Assembly (NCBI GenBank): GCA_958295915.1
Contig: OY282381.1
Location: forward strand, 1,758,722-1,822,721
From: an uncultured Caldilineaceae bacterium
GTDB taxonomy: Bacteria; Chloroflexota; Anaerolineae; Caldilineales; Caldilineaceae
Reading direction: 5' to 3'
DNA: 64,000 bases
Part shown: positions 34,655-45,010 of the stretch, one piece after another
How the letters are laid out: each line of letters starts with the position of its first letter
How positions within the stretch are numbered: position 1 is the stretch's first letter
Notes under the pieces: generated by a model
Databases searched by the model: none
Told to the model about the DNA's origin: nothing
The model's input: the letters and a program-made list of their open reading frames with translations, nothing else
Translations under genes and position numbers: made by a program

Positions 34655-36394
34655 TTACTGAGCGCTGATCCGCAGATCCTGCACATTGAGTTGCAGGGAA
34701 CGCCGGCCCTGCCATTCGTTGACCTCAAGATAAAAGACGAGATCGATCAGACTGCCCACTTGCAGCTCGGCAGCCCATTCCCCCAGGCCGAAGCCGATCC
34801 CGTCCAGCACCGGCGAGTAGTCGCAACCGTCGATGACCAATTTCAGATGCTGGCCGCTGCCCACCTGGCGCGCATTCCGCACCCGGCAGTTACGGCACAG
34901 GAGCAGCCCAGGCTCGTTCTGCTGGCCAACCGGCTCCAAGCGGGCGAGCTGTCCCTGCAATGCCCAATCGATCTGATCGATAGTCAGCTCGGCGTCAATA
35001 TACAGGGTCGGTCGCAGTTCGTCCAGAGAGCCGAGTTCCTGCGCGGCCAAGCCTTGCAGCGCTTCCTGTAGCTCGGGCAATCGCTCCGTGCGTACAGTAA
35101 AGCCTGCGGCTCGGCTATGCCCGCCATGCCGCAGAAGCAGACAGCCGATCCGGTCCAGCGCGGCAATGATGTCGAATTCATCGATACTGCGGATGCTGCC
35201 CCGACAGGCTTCCTCCCCTTTTTCGATTACGACCGCCGGACGGTAGAACTGCTCGGTCAGTTTGCCCGCCACCAGCCCCACAATCCCGGGCTGAAATCCG
35301 TCGCTGACGACGATCAGAATCGGCGCAATGGATGGGTCCACATCTGCCAGTTGATTTGCGGCCACTGCATGGGCCTCGGTCGTCAAAGCCTGGCGCTGCT
35401 GGTTGAGATTTTCCAGGCCCACGGCCATATCATAGGCCTCCGCGTATTCGTCGCAGCGCAACAGATCATAGGCCAGTTTGGCGCTGGCCAGGCGACCGGC
35501 GGCGTTGATGCGGGGCGCAATACGAAAACGGATGGCAGCGCTATCGACCCCGTTCAAGGAAACCGACGCCATTTCCATCAGCGCATACAGGCCCACCCGC
35601 TTGCCCTGTCGCAGTTCCGACAGCCCCCGCCGTACCAGCGAACGGTTCTCCTCTCGCAAGGGCATCAGGTCTGCGACAGTGCCGATGGCCACCAGATCGA
35701 GAAGGGCCTGCTCCGCTTCCGCCACCTCATCCACTGAAAGGCGGCTCCAGGGCTGATGAGAAACGGCCCGCAGCACGCCCTGAGCCAACCGATAGGCGAC
35801 GCCAACGCCGGCCAGCCGCTGAAAGTTCCCAGCGCGGGCATCCCGTCGGGGATTGATCACTGCCAACGCCGGCGGCAATTGCGGGCCGATGGAGTGATGA
35901 TCCGTGAGAATCACGTCCATGCCCAGACCGACAGCTTCCGCCACTTCCGCTACACTGCGAATGCCGCAATCGACCGTCACCAACAGAGCGGCCCCTTTGC
36001 CAGCGATGGAACGTAGCGCCTCCACATTCAGGCCGTAGCCCTCATCCACCCGATTGGGGATGTACGCGCCCACCTGTGCCCCGGCGCGACGCAAGGATGT
36101 CGTCATCAGGACCGTGGCCGTCACACCGTCGGCGTCGAAATCCCCGTAGACGCAGATGATCTCCCTTTTTTCGATTGCCTGGACGATCCGCGCTACTGCA
36201 GCCGGCATGTCCGTCAGGCGAAAAGGGTTCTCTTGGACGGCATCCTCACCCTTCAGGAACGACGCAATGGCAGCCTCGTCGCGCAGACCACGATTGTATA
36301 ACACTTGCAGCAGCACCGGGTGTTCATGGCCGCTCTTCAGAAACTTTTCCGGCGCAGGAGGGTAGGAACTCCAGCGTTTCCTATTGGTCGACAA
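34655..36394 (-). CDS. recJ: Single-stranded-DNA-specific exonuclease RecJ
   Basis: About 579 aa if started at the TTG at 36394, a length typical of RecJ. The frame continues to 36640, but those 82 extra residues are unlike RecJ and include a family A palindrome, so the start is uncertain. The DHH domain has CVYGDFDADGVTATV, LLVTVDCGI, LTDHHSIG, and RIAPRINAAGRL. DHHA1 has SDGFQPGIVGLVAGKL and LRHGGHSRAAGF. A C-terminal OB-like domain follows. RecJ degrades single-stranded DNA 5'->3' in recombination and mismatch repair. The distance to the HAD gene is 37 bp. Confidence 0.92.
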   Translation of the reverse strand: MSTNRKRWSSYPPAPEKFLKSGHEHPVLLQVLYNRGLRDEAAIASFLKGEDAVQENPFRLTDMPAAVARIVQAIEKREIICVYGDFDADGVTATVLMTTSLRRAGAQVGAYIPNRVDEGYGLNVEALRSIAGKGAALLVTVDCGIRSVAEVAEAVGLGMDVILTDHHSIGPQLPPALAVINPRRDARAGNFQRLAGVGVAYRLAQGVLRAVSHQPWSRLSVDEVAEAEQALLDLVAIGTVADLMPLREENRSLVRRGLSELRQGKRVGLYALMEMASVSLNGVDSAAIRFRIAPRINAAGRLASAKLAYDLLRCDEYAEAYDMAVGLENLNQQRQALTTEAHAVAANQLADVDPSIAPILIVVSDGFQPGIVGLVAGKLTEQFYRPAVVIEKGEEACRGSIRSIDEFDIIAALDRIGCLLLRHGGHSRAAGFTVRTERLPELQEALQGLAAQELGSLDELRPTLYIDAELTIDQIDWALQGQLARLEPVGQQNEPGLLLCRNCRVRNARQVGSGQHLKLVIDGCDYSPVLDGIGFGLGEWAAELQVGSLIDLVFYLEVNEWQGRRSLQLNVQDLRISAQ

Positions 36395-36476
36395 AGAGAA
36401 ATCCCCGCCAAATGGTTGTTTTGCGCGCCATTTCGGTATTCCCGCCAATTCGACATCTGATGATGAAGGGGTATAG

Positions 36477-36497
36477 CGCGCGCCACTGTAGGGCGCT
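36477..36497. repeat. Family A palindrome upstream of recJ
   Basis: Core GCGCGCCACTGTAGGGCGC in the divergent recJ/exonuclease region. A second, shorter copy (GCGCGCCAAGTGGGGCGCG) is at 36631-36651. Confidence 0.7.
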
Positions 36498-36733
36498 TTG
36501 TGTGATGATGAGTAGATCCGCTTTGCGATCAGGCGCTCATACCTCACTATGGAGCGCGACGATCTCGCTAGAAGATATGCCTGAAATACAATTATAGTCG
36601 AGAGCGCGGAAGCAACGCAAAAGGTTGTTGGGCGCGCCAAGTGGGGCGCGATGGGAGGATTTTCCGACCTGATTCGCTTGGGCTACAATACACTTCCGAA
36701 ACACCACACCCATCGCTCTCCGATGCCATACTC

Positions 36734-38080
36734 ATGTCATCCACGCTCGAGCGTCTGCGGCGCTTGCAGGGAGTGCGCGACAGACGCGCATCCACCGAAG
36801 CGGCGAGAACAAGCATACCGGATCACGCGCCGGCTCTGGCGGCTGATGGGCGCGCTCAGCGCGCGCCCATCGAAACGTTGGAAGCGGGCGAAACCATCGA
36901 AAATAGCGCCGGCCAGTGTTACCTCGTAACCCGCCGCTATCCTCTACACGCCATACGGGGAAAGACAGCCCTGGGCAGCGTCCTGCAACGCGATCCAGAG
37001 ATTTTGGCTCCGCTCTACCCGGCCTACGGGCTGGAGCGCTGCAGCGATTTCCGCAGGGCCGCCTTTCTGGACATCGAAAGCACCGGGTTGGGTGGCGGCG
37101 CCGGCATCTACGCATTTATGGTGGGGGTGGGCACATTCGAGGCGGAGGACAGGGCCGCGGACAGCCTGATGTTTGTTGTGCGCCAGCTTTTTATGCGCCA
37201 TCCGGGGGAAGAGCCGGCCCTGCTAACGGTTCTGGCCGATCTTCTGCATAGCTGCGAGAGTCTGGTGACGTTCAACGGCCGCTCTTTCGATGCCCCTTTG
37301 CTACGCGGACGATATCACTATGCCAGTCGCTTCCTGCCCGCTGGCGTTCGCGCGCCGCCAGCGCTGAATAGCGCCGCCGCGCATCTGGATCTGTTGCCCC
37401 CGGCCCGCAGGTTATGGCGGAAACGGCTGGACAGTTGCGCGCTGAGCAATCTGGAGAGGGCGATTCTCAACCATCTGCGCACAGAAGCTGACGTGCCCGG
37501 CAGCCTGATCCCACAGCTATACGCCGACTATCTGCGTGACGGCGACGGCCGACAGATGCAACGCGTGTTCTATCACAACCGGGAAGATATCGTCTCGATG
37601 GCCGCGCTGGCAGAGAGGATTTACAGCGCATTTGCCGAACCGCCCGCGGCCGACTCAGGCTCTCTGCAGCCGCTGGATCTGCTCAACATGGCGCGGCTAC
37701 AAATGGAACTGAACCGCCTGGACAGTGCGGAGACACTCTTCCGGGCTGCGCTGGAACAGCTCACCGCCCGCGCGCCCCTGGCCGAATCGTTCGATGGTTT
37801 GGGCCAGCTGCTCAAACGGCAGCGCCGCTGGGAAGAAGCAGTAGCCCTCTGGCAGCAGTGGTTGACGACTGTGCGGGACGCGGACATTCGACCGTATGTG
37901 GAGCTGGCAAAATTTTGCGAATGGCAGAGCGGTGATCTGGCGCAGGCGGCCATGTGGACCCAATGGGCCCTGCACGAGCAGGAGCGGAGCCCGGCCCATG
38001 CCCGTTCCCCAAGGAGTCTGGCCGAGTTGCGCCATCGACTGGCCCGATTGCAGAGGAAGTTGCGCGCAGGCGAACGATGA
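36734..38080 (+). CDS. YprB-like ribonuclease-H-fold exonuclease with TPR region
   Basis: About 448 aa from the ATG at 36734 (MSSTLERLRRLQGVRDRR). A longer frame begins inside a palindromic repeat and is less likely. The DEDD-type exonuclease domain has FLDIESTGLGGG (residues ~112-123), LVTFNGRSFDAPLL (~180), LDLLPPARRLWR and FYHNREDIVSMAAL (~285). These are the acidic residues of the RNase_H_2/YprB family. The C-terminal ~130 residues are helical TPR-like repeats (LLNMARLQMELNRLDSAE, FDGLGQLLKRQRRWEEA). The nucleic-acid substrate is unknown. Residues ~38-45 (DGRAQRAPI) come from another GC palindrome. Confidence 0.85.
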   Translation: MSSTLERLRRLQGVRDRRASTEAARTSIPDHAPALAADGRAQRAPIETLEAGETIENSAGQCYLVTRRYPLHAIRGKTALGSVLQRDPEILAPLYPAYGLERCSDFRRAAFLDIESTGLGGGAGIYAFMVGVGTFEAEDRAADSLMFVVRQLFMRHPGEEPALLTVLADLLHSCESLVTFNGRSFDAPLLRGRYHYASRFLPAGVRAPPALNSAAAHLDLLPPARRLWRKRLDSCALSNLERAILNHLRTEADVPGSLIPQLYADYLRDGDGRQMQRVFYHNREDIVSMAALAERIYSAFAEPPAADSGSLQPLDLLNMARLQMELNRLDSAETLFRAALEQLTARAPLAESFDGLGQLLKRQRRWEEAVALWQQWLTTVRDADIRPYVELAKFCEWQSGDLAQAAMWTQWALHEQERSPAHARSPRSLAELRHRLARLQRKLRAGER

Positions 38081-38205
38081 TCTACCCTTTGATGTTTGTA
38101 TCGTTTGCCAGTTCCGCACCCGCGTACAGGCAGACGGTTCGGCCCCAAGCGGCGCTTCACTCCCGTTCAGGGGTTCCGGCGCCGCTGCCATCATCCAGAG
38201 CGACT

Positions 38206-39186
38206 TCATGCGTTGCGGTGACGACCGCCTCCTGTATCGTCACGATTGGAATCTGTCTGGCTGGGGCTGGGCCTGTTCGGCCGGCCCTCGGAACTTTTCG
38301 TTGTCCACTGCGCTGGCTCACCAGAACGTCCAAGCCTATCGGAAGATGACCCGTTGCCAACCGGCGGCCAATCGGTCTGGTCGGTGGATCCCATTTTCAT
38401 CTCGCCCTCGAAATAACCCCCCTCTTCGACGATGAACGATGCCGCCTGGGATTGACCCCGCATTTCACCGGATGCGCGCAAATGCAGCCGCTCCTCGATG
38501 AAAACATCGCCAGTGACTGAACCGGCAATCTCAATGTTGCAGGCGCGCACAGTAGCGGATAGCGTTGCATCTTTGGCGACGATAACCGTTCCGCGGCAGT
38601 CGATCTCCCCTTCAAAGGTCCCTTCGATGCGCAGATCCTTCTCCGAGCGGAACGTGCCGGTGAAATAGGATTGACGCCCCACGGTCGTGTCGGCTGTAGT
38701 GTCCAGTGGCGGCGGATCCTGCCGTTTCGGGCGGGGCTGCGGCGCCTGCTGGACCCGATTGGCGAACGGTGCGTTTTCTCGGCGGCTCCCACTCATCTGT
38801 CTATTTCTCCTCTCATACGTTTCGTTTATCTTGGGCGTAACTTCATTCTGGGACAGCAGGGATGACCCAACAATCGGGGCTGGGATATCCACATGTGGTG
38901 GTTGGGGCCCGATCGGTTCTGAAGAGAGTGGATCAGATATAACAGACTCTGAAGGGGGGGCTTCGGTTCCAGCAGGCTCTGAAGGCGATGGCTCGGTTAC
39001 AACACGTCCAGACTCCGGCGGCTCCGTGGCCGGATCCACGCCGGCGTCCCCATCACTGGCGGCCGGCGCTTCTTCTGTTTCGGCCCCTTCGCGAGCGGTT
39101 ACAGTTTCGTCCAACTCCTGGAGATTCCGATAAAGCCACTGTAAATTTTCTTCGTCTTGCTTCCTCCCACGTCTGAAGAACGGCAT
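38206..39186 (-). CDS. Bactofilin family polymer-forming protein
   Basis: 326 aa. The first ~150 residues are a low-complexity Glu/Ser/Pro region (ESVISDPLSSEPIGPQPP). The bactofilin b-helix follows at ~170-280: SYFTGTFRSEKDLRIEGTF, IDCRGTVIVAKDATLSA, NIEIAGSVTGDVFIEERL, GGYFEGEMKM. The tail is polar and disordered. Bactofilins self-assemble into filaments that position cell-wall or polar machinery. AAAGGAG lies 9 nt before the ATG. It is divergent from the SCP2-like gene. The long acidic N-terminus is unusual, since most bactofilins have only a short one. Confidence 0.9.
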   Translation of the reverse strand: MPFFRRGRKQDEENLQWLYRNLQELDETVTAREGAETEEAPAASDGDAGVDPATEPPESGRVVTEPSPSEPAGTEAPPSESVISDPLSSEPIGPQPPHVDIPAPIVGSSLLSQNEVTPKINETYERRNRQMSGSRRENAPFANRVQQAPQPRPKRQDPPPLDTTADTTVGRQSYFTGTFRSEKDLRIEGTFEGEIDCRGTVIVAKDATLSATVRACNIEIAGSVTGDVFIEERLHLRASGEMRGQSQAASFIVEEGGYFEGEMKMGSTDQTDWPPVGNGSSSDRLGRSGEPAQWTTKSSEGRPNRPSPSQTDSNRDDTGGGRHRNA

Positions 39187-39278
39187 CCTGTAGGTCTCCT
39201 TTCTCGCCAGTCTCCCTATGTTGGCTCCGACATCGGTGTATTCGAGGGAGAATTGCAGCGAAATCCCAATATTTTCCT

Positions 39279-39284
39279 ATTATA
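39279..39284 (-). promoter_or_regulatory. Candidate -10 box for the bactofilin gene
   Basis: TATAAT on the minus strand, ~93 nt upstream of the start codon. No good -35 is seen. Confidence 0.35.
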
Positions 39285-39417
39285 CAACGAAATACAAAAT
39301 GTACATCTTCCAATTCAGCGGCAATCGCTCCAACCCAGGAGCGCGAGAATAGGAGTGAGGAGAGCCCCCCTCTCACTTCTCTCTCCTCTGCCCTCGCTTC
39401 TCGCCTAACACCTACCC

Positions 39418-39447
39418 TTGACAGATTCGCGGCAGCGGCTCTATACT
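39418..39447 (+). promoter_or_regulatory. Sigma70-type promoter for the SCP2-like gene
   Basis: Consensus TTGACA at 39418-39423, an 18-nt spacer and TATACT at 39442-39447, 41 nt before the ATG. AAGGAG at 39461-39466 is within the predicted leader. Confidence 0.75.
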
Positions 39448-39487
39448 AGCCCCTGTTGCCAAGGAGAATGATACCAGTATACATGCC

Positions 39488-39886
39488 ATGCCTGTCTATA
39501 CCGATTCCGAACAACTCTATGCAGTTCTGCGACGCGTGTTCGACACAGTCAAAGAACGCCCTGGCGCGATTGAATCCTTCACCAGGAGCAATCTTGTCAT
39601 CCGCTTGCGGCTGACCGAGCCGACCGCGGAGGTGCTGCTGGACGGCCGCCAACCGCCCCTGGAAGTTTTCTTTGGCGCGCGCCCAGGAAAAGCGGATCTG
39701 GATCTGGCGATGCCAGCCGATCTCCTGCACGAAATCTGGAGCGGCCAGCGCAAGCTGCGAGATGTCTTCTTTGGGGGACAGATTCAGATAAGCGGCAATA
39801 TCTTCCGCGCCATGAAACTGGCTGATCTATTCCGGGAAGCGGAGCAGGTATATTCGGAGATTCAGGCGCAGGACCCGCCAATCTGA
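39488..39886 (+). CDS. SCP2 sterol-binding domain-like small protein
   Basis: 132 aa. The pattern of a short helix, an amphipathic sheet (SNLVIRLRLTEPTAEVLLDG), then DLDLAMPADLLHEIWSG and FFGGQIQISGNIFRAMKL is that of SCP2-like lipid-binding domains. The ligand is unknown. It has its own consensus promoter and lies ~190 bp upstream of dnaG. The AAGGAG site is 21 nt upstream, farther than usual, so the start is slightly uncertain. Confidence 0.7.
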   Translation: MPVYTDSEQLYAVLRRVFDTVKERPGAIESFTRSNLVIRLRLTEPTAEVLLDGRQPPLEVFFGARPGKADLDLAMPADLLHEIWSGQRKLRDVFFGGQIQISGNIFRAMKLADLFREAEQVYSEIQAQDPPI

Positions 39887-39915
39887 GGGCCGGCAAAATT
39901 GTGTACGCGTTGTTT

Positions 39916-39938
39916 GGCGCGCCACCGTGGGGCGCGAT
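39916..39938. repeat. Family A palindrome upstream of dnaG
   Basis: Core GGCGCGCCACCGTGGGGCGC. A second copy (GTGCCACTGCGGGGCGCGAC) lies at 39991-40013, within the dnaG 5' leader. Confidence 0.7.
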
Positions 39939-39954
39939 GCCGGATTCCCCCTCT

Positions 39955-39983
39955 TTGACACCCGATTCGGACACAGTTATACT
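39955..39983 (+). promoter_or_regulatory. Sigma70-type promoter for dnaG (dnaG-rpoD)
   Basis: Perfect TTGACA at 39955-39960, a 17-nt spacer and TATACT at 39978-39983. The predicted leader of about 85 nt contains a family A palindrome that could form a hairpin. Confidence 0.82.
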
Positions 39984-40075
39984 AATGCCTTGCGTGCCAC
40001 TGCGGGGCGCGACGCTGTCAGCTTCTGGCGCGCGATCAGCCGTGGCCGGGTCAGAGCGCTGACGCAGGAAGAGAA

Positions 40076-42115
40076 ATGAGCGTAACAGACGAAATCAAAG
40101 CTCGGGTCGATATCGTCGACTTTATTTCCCGTTATGTGCCGCTGCAACGAGCCGGGCGCTCCTTCAAAGCCTGTTGCCCTTTCCATCAGGAGCGCACGCC
40201 TAGCTTCGTCGTCTTCCCAGAATCCGGCGCCTGGCACTGCTTCGGCGCTTGCAGCATAGGGGGCGATGTATTCTCCTTTCTGATGCAGAAGGAGAATATG
40301 GATTTTCGGGACGCATTGCAGACCTTGGCCCAAGAGAGCGGCGTACAGTTGCCAGAAAAGACTGAAGATGACAACATCCAGGAGCGCAATCTTCTATACG
40401 AACTTAACGCCCAAGCAGCGCTCTTTTTCAGCAACCAACTCCACCGCGGCCAACAGGCGCAGCCGGCACGCGACTACCTGCAACGACGGGGTATCAGCGC
40501 CCAGGTAGCCAAGCAGTTCCAACTTGGCTTTGCTCCCAACAGTTGGGATGCCCTGCGTAATCATCTGGAACAAGCAGGGTATACGCCGCATTCTCTGCAT
40601 CGGGCCGATCTGCTGAAGCACAGCGAGGAGCGCAACTCCTTCTACGATACCTTTCGCAATCGCTTGACGATTCCAATTTACGATCGCCAAGGCCGGGTCA
40701 TCGGCTTTGGCGGGCGTGTACTGGACGATTCGCTTCCCAAATATCTGAATACAGCGGAAACAGCGCTCTTTCACAAATCACGCGTCGTCTATGGACTGGA
40801 GCGGGCCTACAAAGCCATTCGCCAGGTAGACAGTGTTGTGATTGTCGAGGGCTATATGGATGTTATCGCCGCTCACCAGTTTGGCTTTGAAAACGTCGTC
40901 GCTTGCCTTGGCATCGCCCTGACAGAGGGCCAGTTACGTCAGATCCAGCGTTACACCGATAACTTCATCCTGGCATTGGATGCCGACGCCGCCGGCCAGC
41001 AGGCCACACTGCGCGGCTTAAATCAGGCGCGGCAGGCCCTGAAACGCAAAGCCAAACCGGTGCTGACACCGACCGGACGCCTGCAGGTCGAGCGCCGGCT
41101 CGGCGCCAACCTGCGCATCACCCCCTTGCCGGAAGGCCGCGATCCGGACGAAATTATCCGCCAAGACCCCAATGCCTGGCAAGATCTGATACACAGCGCG
41201 CTCCCCCTCGTCGATTACTATGTTGGGATCGTCACCAACCAGTACGATCTGCACAGCGCCCAGGGCAAAGGCGAGGCCGTTGCCGAGTTGACACCTCTCA
41301 TCGCTGAACTGAGCGATGAGATCGAACGCCAGCACTACATCCAACAGCTTAGCCGGCTTGTTCACATCGACGAACTGACGATCGGCCAGCGTGTGCAGGC
41401 CGCGGCCCGCGCGCTACGGCGCCCACCGGAGAAGGTTGTGTCGCGCGCCACTGTGGGGCGAGATAGCCGCCATCGCCGGCGATTTACACAGCAATCCCCG
41501 CCATCGACCGTTCCGCTCGCAGGTGGCCCCACAAACGTAGAGGCAGGTCTTGTGTCTGCCCTGGGGCAGACAGCGTCTATGTCGGAAACAAAACTGGAAA
41601 ATTTTCTGCTGGCCCATCTGATCTACGATCCCAATCTACTGGTATGGCTGGCGAAGATGACTCAGGAGTTGGAAATCGCTCCCTTGCGTAGCCAAGATTT
41701 TCAACAGATCGAGTACCGGGAGATATTCGAGACTTTGCGCCGCTTCATCGCCAGTGATGAGCTCTGGGATATTGAAGTCTTTCAGGATGCGCTTAGCCCC
41801 GATTTTCATCTGATTCTGTCGCATCTGATGACGCAGACTCTGACGATGCCAGAGCGAGAACCGGCAGCAATTCAAGATGCGCTGCTCAAACTTCTGATCC
41901 GTCTGCGGCGCGCGCGGCTGCGAGAAAATCTGTATGCCATGCAGTTCCTGTTGCGCGATGCGCAGGAGAACCATAACCGAGAAGCGATTTTGGAGTTTTC
42001 GGCGAACATAAACGCCAATCGCCGCGATCGTCACCACCTGGAACGCGTATTGGTGCGTCGCAACCAGATTTCCTACGGCGTCACACATGTCGAATCAGGC
42101 GCCGTGATCGCCTGA
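40076..42115 (+). CDS. dnaG: DNA primase DnaG
   Basis: 679 aa with AGGAAGAG just before the ATG. The N-terminal CHC2 zinc-binding domain ([22 protein letters not shown], residues ~34-67) is followed by the RNA-polymerase domain ([24 protein letters not shown]) and TOPRIM ([15 protein letters not shown] near 254; [13 protein letters not shown] near 300). A C-terminal DnaB-interacting helical region completes it. DnaG makes RNA primers at the replication fork. The linker before the C-terminal domain (residues ~455-500) is built from two dispersed repeats read in frame: family A as RATVGRD and family C as [11 protein letters not shown]. Confidence 0.95.
   Translation: MSVTDEIKARVDIVDFISRYVPLQRAGRSFKACCPFHQERTPSFVVFPESGAWHCFGACSIGGDVFSFLMQKENMDFRDALQTLAQESGVQLPEKTEDDNIQERNLLYELNAQAALFFSNQLHRGQQAQPARDYLQRRGISAQVAKQFQLGFAPNSWDALRNHLEQAGYTPHSLHRADLLKHSEERNSFYDTFRNRLTIPIYDRQGRVIGFGGRVLDDSLPKYLNTAETALFHKSRVVYGLERAYKAIRQVDSVVIVEGYMDVIAAHQFGFENVVACLGIALTEGQLRQIQRYTDNFILALDADAAGQQATLRGLNQARQALKRKAKPVLTPTGRLQVERRLGANLRITPLPEGRDPDEIIRQDPNAWQDLIHSALPLVDYYVGIVTNQYDLHSAQGKGEAVAELTPLIAELSDEIERQHYIQQLSRLVHIDELTIGQRVQAAARALRRPPEKVVSRATVGRDSRHRRRFTQQSPPSTVPLAGGPTNVEAGLVSALGQTASMSETKLENFLLAHLIYDPNLLVWLAKMTQELEIAPLRSQDFQQIEYREIFETLRRFIASDELWDIEVFQDALSPDFHLILSHLMTQTLTMPEREPAAIQDALLKLLIRLRRARLRENLYAMQFLLRDAQENHNREAILEFSANINANRRDRHHLERVLVRRNQISYGVTHVESGAVIA
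41442..41464. repeat. Family A palindrome inside dnaG
   Basis: Core GCGCGCCACTGTGGGGCGA, translated as RATVGRD in the interdomain linker. Confidence 0.78.
41535..41565. repeat. Family C repeat inside dnaG
   Basis: AGAGGCAGGTCTTGTGTCTG is a diverged copy of the GGGGCAACCCTTGTGGTTG repeat and is translated in the primase linker. Confidence 0.55.
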
Positions 42116-42128
42116 ACGCCCTCAAAAC

Positions 42129-42153
42129 GTAGGGGCAACCCCTGTGATTGCCC
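42129..42153. repeat. Family C repeat between dnaG and rpoD
   Basis: GTAGGGGCAACCCCTGTGAT, an inverted repeat, lies immediately before the rpoD start and supplies a spurious in-frame GTG. Confidence 0.6.
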
Positions 42154-42155
42154 AA

Positions 42156-43475
<1,320 letters not shown>

Positions 43476-43493
43476 CCGTACGCGTCGAAACAA

Positions 43494-43514
43494 TGCGCCC
43501 TACAGTGGCGCGCA
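43494..43514. repeat. Family A palindrome after rpoD
   Basis: Core GCGCCCTACAGTGGCGCGC, intergenic, 20 bp after the rpoD stop. Confidence 0.7.
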
Positions 43515-43542
43515 CAACAATCCTTTTCAGAACGTCGCGATT

Positions 43543-43572
43543 TTGACTGCCGGCCCCGAAATCTGGTACAAT
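43543..43572 (+). promoter_or_regulatory. Promoter of the tRNA-Asn gene
   Basis: TTGACT at 43543-43548, 18-nt spacer, TACAAT at 43567-43572, 25 nt before the mature tRNA 5' end. Confidence 0.75.
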
Positions 43573-43597
43573 TGCTATCTGTTGCCCACCAGAGTAC

Positions 43598-43670
<73 letters not shown>

Positions 43671-43734
43671 CCTGAATTTGGAATTACGAATTGGGAATTA
43701 GAAATTGGGCAGTTCATTCGTAATTGAACAATTT

Positions 43735-44943
43735 CTAATTGTCCAGGCGAAGCGCATAGGGCCGCTCGTTTGGCTTCAATGAGAGCATGGCCGCCTCCGT
43801 CTCAAAGACAAATTCATCCAGGCGTTCGCCATCCTGCCAAACTGTGAACGGCAGGCCGACCCAATCCGCCGGCAGGTCGAACAATATCGTCAGGGGCTGG
43901 TCAAATGTAACGTTGTCCAGTCCGTCTGACAGAGTAATCTCGATTCTGTCTGTCTTGCCCTCATCTCCAAACCTCTCAATACCTATGGATGCCTTTTCTC
44001 TTTCTCTGACGTACAGCACGATATCGTTCATCGGCGCTACCCAGAAATCACGCGCCGCAACCGCCTGTATGTCTTTCTGGAACTCACCCCAATCGTACCA
44101 TCCCCAATTCTGTGTCTGTCCGATGCTGTGATATGTCAATATGATCCACGCGCTTTGCTTCAACGCCTCATCCAGGATAGGCGTCAACTCGCTGTTGTCA
44201 TTGATACATCCCTGGCAACCAGCAAACTCGATACTTTCCATCGGCGCCGCCCTCAGGGCAAACCAATTCTCCGGCGCCAACTGCGAGCCCGGCATGTTGT
44301 AGAACTGGCTATGATGAAGCGCCTGTAGTCTGCCGCCCAGAAACCCTGCATCCGCCAAGGCCCGTTGCGTCTCTGCTTCCTCTCCAGCGCTTCTCGGGTA
44401 GGCATAGGCAATCGGTCGCAGTCCCCACTCCTTCATGGTCTCATAATTTGTCTGGAATGATTCGAGCGCCTCTTCATACGACAAGAGATCGTGATCGATA
44501 TGGTTATGCCCATGCCCAAAGTAACCGAACCCCTTGGGGACGAGCTCCGACAACAGATAAACGATCATCTCATCGTCAGGCCCACTGAACACGGGATCGC
44601 CATAATAGGTATTTCCGGTCACGATTTCATAACCAATCACGAGACCCTGCTCCATCACGTAGCTATCGATGTCCGGTTCCCTGCCAGGGGTGGGCCAGTC
44701 ATCGTTTGTAATCGAAATGGCGGCGGCGTGATTGTCAAACCACTTTGCTACGGAGGCATTGGGGGAGGAGGTGGAAGCGTACAGAATAGGTACGCTGACC
44801 GCTATGACGAAAAAGAGGGCGAACAGCGCGCGACGCAGCGGGGAGGATAGCATCACCCTCCCCCGTACGTATCTTCTATAACGGGCGACAAGGGCGCGCC
44901 AGAGAGTATTCAGAGCCGGGCGATTGGGCATAGTCAGGTTCAT
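43735..44943 (-). CDS. Membrane-anchored polysaccharide deacetylase-like (NodB fold) protein
   Basis: 402 aa. Residues 1-27 (MNLTMPNRPALNTLWRALVA) are the leader shared with the membrane-protein paralogues upstream. One N-terminal transmembrane helix follows (FALFFVIAVSVPILYA). The NodB-like domain has AISITNDDWP (usually TFDDG), the metal-ligand pattern GHGHNHIDHD, AYAYPRSAGEE, and WIILTYHSIG. It may deacetylate or otherwise hydrolyse extracytoplasmic glycans; the altered first motif makes activity uncertain. The C-terminal ~90 residues are a b-sandwich-like extension. AAGGA lies 8 nt before the ATG. Its leader has no palindrome insertion and no G-tract. Confidence 0.75.
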   Translation of the reverse strand: MNLTMPNRPALNTLWRALVARYRRYVRGRVMLSSPLRRALFALFFVIAVSVPILYASTSSPNASVAKWFDNHAAAISITNDDWPTPGREPDIDSYVMEQGLVIGYEIVTGNTYYGDPVFSGPDDEMIVYLLSELVPKGFGYFGHGHNHIDHDLLSYEEALESFQTNYETMKEWGLRPIAYAYPRSAGEEAETQRALADAGFLGGRLQALHHSQFYNMPGSQLAPENWFALRAAPMESIEFAGCQGCINDNSELTPILDEALKQSAWIILTYHSIGQTQNWGWYDWGEFQKDIQAVAARDFWVAPMNDIVLYVREREKASIGIERFGDEGKTDRIEITLSDGLDNVTFDQPLTILFDLPADWVGLPFTVWQDGERLDEFVFETEAAMLSLKPNERPYALRLDN

Positions 44944-44976
44944 TTTCTGTTTCCTTCCCTCCAGTTATGCAGTGTA

Positions 44977-44982
44977 AGTATA
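44977..44982 (-). promoter_or_regulatory. -10 element of the deacetylase leader (uninterrupted form)
   Basis: TATACT on the minus strand, followed by ACTGCATAACTGGAGGGAAG and the start codon. The same segment (TATACT or TATACG within CTATGCTATAC) precedes every paralogue, e.g. 47595-47600 and 49443-49448. No clear -35 is seen, but paralogues carry an extended TGC before the -10. Confidence 0.5.
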
Positions 44983-45010
44983 ACATAGGGAAATAACCCG
45001 CCGGCTCCCT

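Larger units (their letters stand above)
39187..39487. other. Divergent intergenic region (bactofilin / SCP2-like)
   Basis: Holds the two promoters listed separately and, at about 39345-39400, a purine/pyrimidine repeat (AGGAGTGAGGAGAGCC ... CTCTCACTTCTC) resembling the sequence between rpmB and rlmN. No gene is seen. Confidence 0.5.

Noticed and set aside
37896..38435. Open frame overlapping the end of the exonuclease gene and start of the bactofilin region
   Set aside because: Composition is that of a shadow frame, and both overlapping genes have strong family motifs.
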